From Planococcus halocryophilus (GTDB lineage: Bacteria; Bacillota; Bacilli; Bacillales_A; Planococcaceae): DNA of 64,000 nucleotides. The stretch is taken from assembly GCF_001687585.2 (NCBI RefSeq), contig NZ_CP016537.2, forward strand, positions 2,452,001-2,516,000, given 5' to 3'. Within the stretch, counting starts at the first letter, position 1. Each line of letters begins with the position of its first letter. Of the stretch, positions 44,866-52,448 are shown one piece after another. A model generated the notes under the pieces. It was not told where the DNA came from and searched no databases. It saw nothing but the letters and a program-made list of their open reading frames with translations. A program made the position numbers and the translations under genes.

Positions 44866-44913
44866 GCCTCCTTTAATTGATGGTAAAGAAGAATACCATC
44901 AATTAAAGGAGGC
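44866..44913 (+). promoter_or_regulatory. Hairpin sequestering the transposase ribosome binding site
   Basis: Perfect 20-bp stem (44866-44885 with 44894-44913) and 8-base loop. AAAGGAGG at 44905-44912, the transposase ribosome site, is inside the right arm, and a T-run follows. It could silence translation and stop transcription entering from outside the element, as described for IS231A and IS10. Confidence 0.7.
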
Positions 44914-44921
44914 GTTTTTTT

Positions 44922-46275
44922 ATGAAACGGAACCATGCAACTTACCATCTGACGCGATTGTTCCAGTTTCTATCACCCAGGAAACCTTGAAGCTCTCGCT
45001 AAAGCAACTCAATTTGTCCAGAGAAAACGGAAGTTGACTGTCAGTTCTTTTATGAAGCTCCTGTTTTCATCTCCCGGAACTCTCAGTGACCATTCCTTAT
45101 CCGAACTCTGTTCGGACTTGGCTATTCATCAGGTCCCGCTATCCAAAGAGGCATTGAACAAGCGTTTGAATGAACACACGGTTCTTTTTTTACAAGAGGT
45201 GTTTTTTGCCTTGTTTGAGCTCCAAAAAAGCTTGCCCCTACCGGGCATTCAATTGGCAACCACGCTTCCCTTCAATCGCATCCGGATACTGGATGGCACA
45301 ACAGTCGCGCTTTCGTCTAATTGCCAGAGCGACTATCCTAGTTCGGTGGGGGCAGGCGTCAAATTTCAAGTTGAAGTTGACTACCTCACCGGTCAGTTTC
45401 AGTATGTGAAGATTCAACCCGCAAAAGCTGCAGATTGTCCAGCTGGTCGCGAGCGGTTGGACACGATACGGAAGGGGGACTTGTTTTTACAAGACCTTGG
45501 GTATTATCAATACACCACGTTTGAACAAATCAATGAGGAACATGCTTTTTATGTTAGCCGAGCCCGGACCGATACGATGTTTTATATCGACCATCCAACG
45601 CCTCGCGACCACCCAAATGGAAAAATGGTGGAAAGGTCTGCATATGAGCAACTTTTTATAAAAGAAGAAATGAAGACACTTCACCCAGGAGAAATACGCA
45701 ATTACCCACGGGTCTATCTGGGCAGGCATAAGAAGTTGCCCTGTCGTCTCGTGCTCTATCGAATGACAGCGGCCGAACAGCGACGCCAAGCCTATCGAGT
45801 GAAACGCCGTGACCAGACCAAACACGGTACCATTAAACAAAAATCGCTAGATTTAGTGGGCGTATCCATGTTAGTGACGAACCTTCCAGACAAGGTTCCC
45901 ACAGAAGAAATCGTTGCGCTCTACCGGTATCGTTGGCAAATCGAACTCCTCTTTCGCTCCTGGAAGAGCAACCTGAAACTGGATCAGTTTCGCCGCATGA
46001 AACAAGCTCGTTGGGAATGTCATATCTATGCAGAATTGATCCTTTTACTTCTCAGTACGTTGGTTGCCTATCAATTACGGGTCCGTTTCTGGAAAGAGCG
46101 GCATTTTGTGTTAAGCGAACAGATTGCCATCCACGAAATTTCCAAAAAAATAGGGATGCATTGGCGCATCCGTGACGGAACGGATTGGCAATGCATCCAT
46201 CAAAAAATCGAGCTAACCCTGAACGCCATTGGTCGGAAGAAAGTCTGGAAACCCGGTCCGATCAACTGGCTATAG
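44922..46275 (+). pseudogene. IS231-type transposase with +1 frameshift
   Basis: The ATG at 44922 has AAAGGAGG 9 bases upstream, but this frame stops at 44988-44990 after 22 residues. Removing one base near 44979 joins it in frame to the 45034-45275 reading frame through ...F-L-S-P-G-N-L-E-A-L-A-K-A-T. The rest is intact: first Asp in I-L-D-G-T, second Asp in L-Q-D-L-G-Y, and the Y-R-Y-R-W-Q-I-E-L-L-F-R-S-W-K signature (the Y-(2)-R-(3)-E-(6)-K motif). The 413 residues from TTG 45034 might be made alone but lack the N-terminal DNA-binding part. Programmed frameshifting is not typical of this family. Confidence 0.85.
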
Positions 46276-46489
46276 GCCTAAAAGACAGATAGACACTCAA
46301 AATTTGGGGAAATGAGAATGTTTATTTGTCGCGCCCTCAAGTTCAGCGTTACTAGTCATACTATCCCCCGTTCGAAAAAAGATAAAACCTCTTTTGAACG
46401 AAGGATAGAAAAGGTGTGAAATTTTCACTTACTCGGAAATATAGCTTTAAGAAACAGCTTAAGTTGACGCGCATGGTCTTCGTGACCAA

Positions 46490-46720
46490 CCCGATTGGAG
46501 GCATGAAGCTTTAATCAAAGAAAGCAGACTATTTATCTATTTCATACTTAAAGAATATTAATATGCTTGGTAATTGCGGCACGCTAAGATTCTAAGCGCA
46601 AGGCGGCGACTCCTGCGGGATAGCGAAGCGACGAAATCCACTCGGGCAATTAGCCCGAGTTAGTTCGGCGCAAGCCCGCGGAAAGCGCCCGCCTGGAGCG
46701 CAGAATCCGGTATAACAAGA
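46490..46720. repeat. Dispersed GC-rich intergenic repeat, copy C
   Basis: 46575-46715 is GC-rich with inner hairpin CTCGGGCAATTAGCCCGAG and ends CGCGGAAAGCGCCCGCCTGGAGCGCAGAATCC, matching the end of copy A. The 330-base gap between the IS and the malic enzyme also holds the end of copy B (46476-46500) and the inverted hairpin at 46775. No gene is seen. Confidence 0.65.
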
Positions 46721-46757
46721 TGAAATAAATATTCATTCTCTACTGATTATAATTATA

Positions 46758-46800
46758 CTTTTGTCTACAAGCTGAAACCATCCGTTTTTCCGGATGGTTT
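46758..46800. repeat. Hairpin with TTTGTCTAC tail, right flank of mobile region
   Basis: Identical 26-base hairpin to 44650-44675 (AAACCATCCG ... CGGATGGTTT), with the GTAGACAAA tail inverted. It may serve as the weak terminator of the malic enzyme gene on the minus strand. Confidence 0.65.
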
Positions 46801-46805
46801 TACTC

Positions 46806-48050
46806 TTAATTCTGATTTTCGCCAACTGCCGATAAACTGGCTGTTTTTTGCTTTAAGTCATCTGTTGCAATTATTTTTCGTGCAACTCCTGTTTCGATAG
46901 CAGCTTTAGCAACTGCCGCAGCTACAGCTGAAGCTACACGCAAATCAAATGGTTTTGGGATCACGTAACCTTCGTGCAACTCGTCTGTCTCCAGCAAGCC
47001 CGCTATCGCTTCGACTGCAGCGATTTTCATGGCATCGTTGATATCGGTAGCCAATACATCTAAAGCCCCTCTAAAGAGCCCCGGGAAAGCCAAAACGTTA
47101 TTTACTTGGTTTGGGAAGTCAGAACGCCCTGTTCCAACAACTCGTGCTCCAGCCTGTTTTGCCAAATGTGGAAGAATTTCAGGGTTTGGATTTGCCATTG
47201 CAAAGATGATAGCATCGCTATTCATCGTCCGGACCATATCTTCAGTCAATGCCCCTTCAGCTGATACGCCGATAAAGACATCTGCTCCTTGTATCACATC
47301 CGCTAGTAGACCTTCTTTACGTTCATAATTGCTCATCTCAGCTACTTCAGCTTTAAATGGATTCATTCCATTTTTACGATCTTTATAAATGGCTCCTTTT
47401 GTATCGCACATAATCAGATGGGCAAAGCCAAATTTACTTAGTAATTTGACAATAGCAATACCTGCAGCTCCTGCACCGTTAACGACAATTTTCGTTTCCT
47501 GCACGTCTTTTCCGACCAATTTCAATGCATTGATCAAGCCTGCTAGTGTAACAATAGCTGTGCCATGTTGATCGTCATGAAACACGGGAATACCCATTTC
47601 TTTTTTCAGACGTTCTTCCACAATAAAACAAGTTGGGGCAGAAATGTCTTCCAAGTTGACGCCTCCAAAACCTGGTTCAAGTAATTTTACCGTCTGGATG
47701 ATAGTTTCTGCATCTGTTGTATCTAAACAGATAGGAAATGCATCCACGCCCGCAAACTCCTTAAACAAAATCGCTTTTCCTTCCATAACTGGCAATGCAG
47801 CAAGTGGACCGATATTACCAAGACCGAGAACAGCTGTACCGTCTGTTACAACTGCGACCATATTGCTTTTCATCGTATAATCGTGAACTTTCGATGGATC
47901 AGCTGCGATTTCTCTGCACGGCTCCGCTACTCCTGGAGAATAAGCGAGACTTAAGTCCCTTTCGTTTTCTACCGCTACTTTTGAACGAACTTCCAGCTTC
48001 CCTTGATGCGTTCTATGCAATTGTAGCGAATCATTTTTTAGATTGGACAT
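46806..48050 (-). CDS. ytsJ: Malic enzyme (YtsJ-like)
   Basis: 414 residues from the ATG at 48050, 9 bases after AAGGAG; upstream in-frame ATGs either overlap that site or lack one. Length and sequence fit B. subtilis YtsJ: S-L-A-Y-S-P-G-V-A-E-P-C, the catalytic region L-P-V-M-E-G-K-A, H-D-D-Q-H-G-T-A and the NAD(P) site N-G-A-G-A-A-G-I. It decarboxylates malate to pyruvate. With the glcD and aceB genes it could complete conversion of glycolate-derived malate, but nothing links their regulation. Confidence 0.92.
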   Translation of the reverse strand: MSNLKNDSLQLHRTHQGKLEVRSKVAVENERDLSLAYSPGVAEPCREIAADPSKVHDYTMKSNMVAVVTDGTAVLGLGNIGPLAALPVMEGKAILFKEFAGVDAFPICLDTTDAETIIQTVKLLEPGFGGVNLEDISAPTCFIVEERLKKEMGIPVFHDDQHGTAIVTLAGLINALKLVGKDVQETKIVVNGAGAAGIAIVKLLSKFGFAHLIMCDTKGAIYKDRKNGMNPFKAEVAEMSNYERKEGLLADVIQGADVFIGVSAEGALTEDMVRTMNSDAIIFAMANPNPEILPHLAKQAGARVVGTGRSDFPNQVNNVLAFPGLFRGALDVLATDINDAMKIAAVEAIAGLLETDELHEGYVIPKPFDLRVASAVAAAVAKAAIETGVARKIIATDDLKQKTASLSAVGENQN

Positions 48051-48252
48051 TTGCCTCATCTCCTTAGGTTCATAATTGTTCATTATAAAGGGTATTGAGA
48101 TAATTGAAAGAGTTTTCAATTAATTTAACTAATATTCAGACTTTAGGCTGATAAAGCATTAAAATTTAATTGGTTCAAATAAATCTGTTTAATCGGTGTT
48201 TTTAGACAATGAACAATCAAGCGACCGCTCTAGCAGTCCCTTTTTCCTCACA

Positions 48253-48284
48253 AAAAAGCCTACCTATTTCGGTAGGCTCACATT
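48253..48284 (-). terminator. Terminator of lipoprotein gene 48293-48958
   Basis: Stem AGCCTACC / GGTAGGCT with minus-strand T-run. Confidence 0.8.
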
Positions 48285-48292
48285 CTATTCGG

Positions 48293-48958
48293 TTACTCCA
48301 TTTCAACACTTTCTAATACAGAGGTTACGATAAATTCGTCTTGTCCTTCTTCTAGCATACGGAACTCACGCTTTACTTCACCATATCCTTCAGCGAAGTA
48401 AGTTTTGTTTATCGTGTTTTCAGTTTCTTCATTTTCAAGAACAATCACATTCTCAAAGCTTTCAAATGGGGTTGCCGCAACCCCATTTGACTGGGTAACT
48501 ACCCAGTCCCCGATGACTGTTCCTACTTCTAACGGCAAAGTTAAATACGTTCGAATTGGTTGTAATGCCTCTAATTCTTCTGAACTCGCAGCAAAGTCTT
48601 CATAAAACTCAGCTTGCTCTTTCACTAGTTCTACTGAATTATCGCCAATTCTGTAAACTTTTAACACCACTGTTCCACCATTGTCTTCATAGGTCGCGAT
48701 GTGCTTGTCATCCAAAAAAACTGTCCGAAGTGTAAAACTCGCGTATTCATTTCCTTCTCCAAGAAAAGTAGCTGTAGAAGCATCAGGCATAAAAAAGTCA
48801 TATGGATCTATCCCCTCTTCAGGTTCTTCTCCATTCTCTAAGCCTTCTTCGGTTAACTTACCACCCTCGTCTAGAGAATTTGGTTCTTCTGAACTTTCTT
48901 TACCACAGGCTACCAATAGTAACAGCAAGGCTAAAATAAAAGCAATGAGCTTCAGCAT
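48293..48958 (-). CDS. Hypothetical lipoprotein
   Basis: 221 residues, lipobox L-L-V-A-C (Cys18), then a Ser/Glu/Gly-rich linker (about residues 20-50) and a folded domain with I-R-T-Y-L-T-L-P-L-E-V-G and D-W-V-V-T. No family recognised. It stands alone between terminators, presumably anchored outside the membrane. Confidence 0.7.
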   Translation of the reverse strand: MLKLIAFILALLLLLVACGKESSEEPNSLDEGGKLTEEGLENGEEPEEGIDPYDFFMPDASTATFLGEGNEYASFTLRTVFLDDKHIATYEDNGGTVVLKVYRIGDNSVELVKEQAEFYEDFAASSEELEALQPIRTYLTLPLEVGTVIGDWVVTQSNGVAATPFESFENVIVLENEETENTINKTYFAEGYGEVKREFRMLEEGQDEFIVTSVLESVEME

Positions 48959-49008
48959 ATCGAATCTTCTCCTTTAGAAAAGTCGAATACATGATTATCG
49001 AATGCTTT

Positions 49009-49338
49009 TTATAGATGAAATGAATCATCATACAAAGGCTTCATATGCAAATCATATTCCTTTTTCACATCTTCAATATCGTAAATAGTTCCTGACTCAT
49101 TAGAATTATTCATTTGTTCAATTTGTTCGTGAACTAAATCGGCAAAATATTTTCCACAGGCTACATCATTCGGGTATTTTGCTTTTACTTTCTTCACAAG
49201 TTCTTCGTCTAGTATTTGGTTGAATGCATGATACATTGCTGCATTTACAATCGTTAACGACTTTTTAGAAGCATAAGATACCATGTAATAATTTCCGTAA
49301 CGGTCCTTTAGCAAATCCTTTTTCGGCACAATTTCCAT
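49009..49338 (-). CDS. Small hypothetical protein, probable SigB regulon member
   Basis: 109 residues from the ATG at 49338 with GGAGG upstream; the frame to 49428 runs through the promoter. It is soluble and helical, beginning M-E-I-V-P-K-K-D-L-L, with Y-Y-M-V-S-Y-A-S-K. No family recognised. A good SigB promoter lies 33-58 bases upstream. Confidence 0.65.
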   Translation of the reverse strand: MEIVPKKDLLKDRYGNYYMVSYASKKSLTIVNAAMYHAFNQILDEELVKKVKAKYPNDVACGKYFADLVHEQIEQMNNSNESGTIYDIEDVKKEYDLHMKPLYDDSFHL

Positions 49339-49370
49339 AACTTCGCCCTCCTTTAGTTCTATAATATTCC

Positions 49371-49396
49371 ATACCCTTCTACACTTCTGAAAAAAC
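49371..49396 (-). promoter_or_regulatory. SigB-type promoter of gene 49009-49338
   Basis: Minus strand: GTTTTT (49391-49396), 14-base spacer, GGGTAT (49371-49376). Confidence 0.6.
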
Positions 49397-49482
49397 AGTT
49401 GGACTCTATAATTCAAATACACCCACATATAAATCCGCTATTATAATAAACTATGACTAATGAACTTTAATAATTCTCCAAA

Positions 49483-49508
49483 AAACCCTCTGCCTAAAGC
49501 AGAGGGTT
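49483..49508 (-). terminator. Terminator of the exopolysaccharide-type operon
   Basis: Stem AACCCTCTGC / GCAGAGGGTT downstream of the dehydrogenase-like gene with a T-run on the minus strand. Confidence 0.82.
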
Positions 49509-49519
49509 CCAATGTACAA

Positions 49520-50806
49520 TTATAAGCGCCACAAATGAATTTTCCCCGGTTTTTTCGCTTCTTCTAGAACACCTTTTATATCAAAGACGATTCCCTGCTG
49601 CCCAATTAATAAGTCTTCAAACTGCTTCCAACTGTTGTCTTTATAAGCTTTATGGGGAACAGCTAAAACAACTGCATGTGCCGGCTTTAATTCTTGATGG
49701 GATAATAAGTCCGCTTCGTAATGACTTTGAGCATCTTCTGCGGAAGCATAAGGATCAGTTAACTGAACATCAATTCCATGCAATTTTAATTCATTAACAA
49801 TATCTACCACTTTAGAGTTACGTAAATCGGGAACATCTTCTTTAAAGGACAGCCCTAAAATAATGACACGCCCCTCAGTTAAAGTGATATTTTCTTGAAT
49901 CATTTTTTTCATCAATGCTTGTGCAATAAACTGACCCATACGTTCATTAATTTTCCGTCCTTGCATAATCACTTCAGAGCTATGACCAAGCATTTTCACT
50001 TTATCCGTTAAATAAAATGATGCGAGTTCAACCCCTTGTCCACCTACTAAGTTTGGCATGGTCTTCACGAAATCCCGTTTGCTCCCTGCTGTAGCTAATA
50101 CTTCCTGTGTATCAATTTCTAAACGCTCACAAATCAAGGCTAATTCATTCATCAAAGCTACATTAACATCTCGTTGAATGTTCTCAATCAACTTTGCTGT
50201 TTCGGCAACTCGGATAGAAGGCGCTTTGTAAATTCCACCATTCACTATACTGCCATATACTAGCGCAAGAAACTCGGTTACTTCTTCATTTTGGCTAGCA
50301 ACTACTTTCTTCATAGTCTTGAAGTTATTCTTTTTATCTCCTGGTAAAGTTCTTGCAGGAGAATAGCCTACAAAAAATTCCTTCCCATTTTCGTATCCCG
50401 AATATTTCTCTAGTAAGGGAATACAGATTTCTTCCGTCATCCCAGGTCCAACAATTGTTTCATAGACCACTACCGCACCTTTTTTCATATGTTTTCCTAC
50501 ACATTTACTCGCTTCTTTTATAGCAGACAAATCTGGTAACTGTTCTTTATCGAGAGCTGATGGCACAGCTATAATGATAAAACCTGCATCTTGTAATTCT
50601 GCAGGATCGGTTGTGAAAGCAATTGTTGCTTTCATAAGTTCTTCTCGGCTTATTTCGTGTGTATGATCTACACCTAGCATTAATGCCTGTATTCTGGCTG
50701 TACTTATGTCGTAGCCTGTAACTGGATATTTTTGATTAAAAGCAACCGCTACGGGCAATCCGACATAACCCAATCCAACTACTGCTATTTTCAGATTGTC
50801 CAACAT
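49520..50806 (-). CDS. UDP-sugar dehydrogenase homologue lacking the catalytic cysteine
   Basis: 428 residues, full length for the UDP-ManNAc/GlcNAc dehydrogenase (WbpA/TviB) group. The NAD site V-V-G-L-G-Y-V-G-L-P-V-A is intact, as are the E-N-I-Q-R-D-V-N helix and the C-terminal domain (L-G-L-S-F-K-E-D-V-P-D-L-R-N-S-K). The expected G-G-H-C-I-x-V-D-P-Y-Y is instead G-G-Q-G-V-E-L-A-S-F-Y at residues 255-265, so Gly258 replaces the Cys that carries out both oxidations. Y-S-P-E-R and E-S-T-V-Y-P-G are also altered. It is the last gene of the BY-kinase locus. Probably not a working dehydrogenase. Confidence 0.85.
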   Translation of the reverse strand: MLDNLKIAVVGLGYVGLPVAVAFNQKYPVTGYDISTARIQALMLGVDHTHEISREELMKATIAFTTDPAELQDAGFIIIAVPSALDKEQLPDLSAIKEASKCVGKHMKKGAVVVYETIVGPGMTEEICIPLLEKYSGYENGKEFFVGYSPARTLPGDKKNNFKTMKKVVASQNEEVTEFLALVYGSIVNGGIYKAPSIRVAETAKLIENIQRDVNVALMNELALICERLEIDTQEVLATAGSKRDFVKTMPNLVGGQGVELASFYLTDKVKMLGHSSEVIMQGRKINERMGQFIAQALMKKMIQENITLTEGRVIILGLSFKEDVPDLRNSKVVDIVNELKLHGIDVQLTDPYASAEDAQSHYEADLLSHQELKPAHAVVLAVPHKAYKDNSWKQFEDLLIGQQGIVFDIKGVLEEAKKPGKIHLWRL

Positions 50807-50957
50807 AGTGACAGATTTCCCCCTTTACCTACTCTTCCATTGAGCTATTCGGATTGCCCATTCTCTTTGTTCAGATTGAGCCCAATTTTTAGTAGGTCTC
50901 CACTCAATAAACCTGCATCAGATAAAGCTAGTTAATAGCACGTGTTATTTTTTCGTT

Positions 50958-51470
50958 TTAAAGTAAGTTTTCTTTTTCCATCAACCATGTAATCAAAATG
51001 GCTTGTCCTTTTGAATCTAAAGCAAACTTCCAAGAAATCACATCGTCTACTTTATTTTCGATATGAAGGTTAATGGCAAAAGCCTTGAGTTGGTCAAAAT
51101 TCGGAACTTTACTGCCTTCAAAGACAAAGCGTGTTTGTGGATGTTTATCGATTTTTTGTAGAGTTTTTAAATGATAAGCATAGGGCTTCAAGTTTCCTTC
51201 CTGATCTAAGCCACATGAAAGTTCTCCAATTTGCTCTTCAACGCCAACGTCGCTATCAACTGTACCAATTTCTAAACTTCCTGTTAGCAATGCAACTGTA
51301 TTGTTTTCGCAATACGTCACCAAATGGATAATATTCAACGAATAGGGATAAATTTTGTTTAAAAAGGGATGTTGTTCTATCATATCTTCATTTTGGAATG
51401 GCGTATTCCTTCCAAAAACTTCTTCGAAAAGATATTCATTATGATATTTTTCTACTCCCATTTCTTCCAC
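50958..51470 (-). CDS. C-terminal half of a sugar-transfer-associated ATP-grasp protein
   Basis: 170 residues matching the end of the sugar-transfer ATP-grasp family: Q-H-P-F-L then N-I-I-H-L-V-T, H-P-Q-T-R-F-V-F-E-G, V-P-N-F-D-Q-L-K and I-S-W-K-F-A-L-D. The N-terminal half that holds much of the ATP site is absent, and the usual closing E-x-N is W-L-M-E. A good start with upstream ribosome site makes it an independent gene rather than a recent break. It sits 9 bases after the CapD-like gene. The family call is from memory of the pattern. Confidence 0.55.
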   Translation of the reverse strand: MEEMGVEKYHNEYLFEEVFGRNTPFQNEDMIEQHPFLNKIYPYSLNIIHLVTYCENNTVALLTGSLEIGTVDSDVGVEEQIGELSCGLDQEGNLKPYAYHLKTLQKIDKHPQTRFVFEGSKVPNFDQLKAFAINLHIENKVDDVISWKFALDSKGQAILITWLMEKENLL

Positions 51471-51479
51471 CCTTTCTGT

Positions 51480-52415
51480 TTATTGCGTGATGGCCGATAT
51501 TACAAGTTCTTTTACTTCATCCTCAGAAGCTGTTTTCAGCTGTTTTAATAGACTTGCCATTTCTATTTGACTAAGCTCTTTCTGTTTTTGAATTTCTGTG
51601 TAAACAAATTTATTTTTGTGTTGAGTTAAATCGCCTTTATCAAATGCAGTAGTTGCACCGCCAATCTGAAGAATCTTTTGAACTGCGGAGACAACTTCTA
51701 CTTGCTGCTCAAATACTGGATAATACTTTGATGCCAATTGATCAGTAAAGAAAAATCCAGGGAGTCGAATAATGATGTACTTTGTTAAACTGGTTTGCGA
51801 AATACTCTCGACAATAACTTCTGATAATCTTTTGGCAGCTTCTAGTAAATCAATTGGATTCCCAGCCTGTTCCGAAGATACTTGAACAAATACACCCACG
51901 TGATATCGGTTCGCTGCTTCTGCAATATTATTTGTCCCGAGAGCATTCACGTATACAGCTTCAACAAATTGTTCTTCTGTAAAATCAATTTGGTGATTAC
52001 CTGCTGTATGGTAAATAACATCTGGCATATGTCGTTCAACAACTTCAAAAAGCCTTTTTTTATCTTGAATATTAATGATAATGGGTATGATTTCTGAATG
52101 ATATCCTAATTGCTTTCTTAGCTCATACTCAACTGTATAAATCGATTGCGGGCCATGTCCAACTAGTAAAATACGTTCAGGAGAAAATCCCATCAACTGA
52201 CGACTGATTTCTGAACCAATCATTCCATCTGCGCCGGTAATCATCACGACTTTCCCTGTAAGGTGTTCCATCTTTGATAAGCTTTTGTGCTCAAATTTTT
52301 GCTCGAAATGTTCAAATCCTTCCAACACAAACGTACGGAACTGCTGATAAGCAAGAAGGAAAGTCTTCTGAGAACGATGAAGACTTTTGCGTATATGTCG
52401 TTTATCGATCTTCAT
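51480..52415 (-). CDS. FlaA1/CapD-like sugar-nucleotide dehydratase homologue with altered active site
   Basis: 311 residues, close to soluble FlaA1 size, without the membrane part of long CapD proteins. The Rossmann N-terminus (V-M-I-T-G-A-D-G-M-I-G-S-E-I) and G-H-G-P-Q-S-I-Y are kept. The expected S-T-D-K-A-V-N-P-T-N-V-M-G-A-T-K is S-S-E-Q-A-G-N-P-I-D-L-L-E-A-A-K at residues 180-195, so the catalytic Asp-Lys pair is Glu-Gln, and H-A-A-A-x-K-H-V is H-T-A-G-N-H-Q-I. The substrate-binding C-terminus is also unlike the family. It probably binds a nucleotide but may not catalyse. Confidence 0.75.
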   Translation of the reverse strand: MKIDKRHIRKSLHRSQKTFLLAYQQFRTFVLEGFEHFEQKFEHKSLSKMEHLTGKVVMITGADGMIGSEISRQLMGFSPERILLVGHGPQSIYTVEYELRKQLGYHSEIIPIIINIQDKKRLFEVVERHMPDVIYHTAGNHQIDFTEEQFVEAVYVNALGTNNIAEAANRYHVGVFVQVSSEQAGNPIDLLEAAKRLSEVIVESISQTSLTKYIIIRLPGFFFTDQLASKYYPVFEQQVEVVSAVQKILQIGGATTAFDKGDLTQHKNKFVYTEIQKQKELSQIEMASLLKQLKTASEDEVKELVISAITQ

Positions 52416-52448
52416 ACGTTTTCTTCCTTTCCTTTTGAGTCAGCTTCT

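Larger units (their letters stand above)
44832..46475 (+). mobile_element. IS231-type insertion sequence (IS4 family), 1644 bp
   Basis: Left end CATGCGCGTCAACTTAAG (44832-44849) and right end CTTAAGTTGACGCGCATG (46458-46475) are perfect inverted repeats and match the IS231 terminal consensus. The 11-bp direct repeat GTCTTCGTGAC flanks it at 44821-44831 and 46476-46486, a target duplication of the IS231 size. It carries one transposase frame, broken by a one-base shift near 44979. A hairpin over its ribosome site lies at the left end. Confidence 0.95.

Noticed and set aside
45034..46275. Intact transposase starting at TTG 45034
   Set aside because: The upstream continuation in the same frame clearly encodes more of the transposase N-terminus, joined to the real ATG only by a one-base shift, so this is the truncated remainder of a broken gene.
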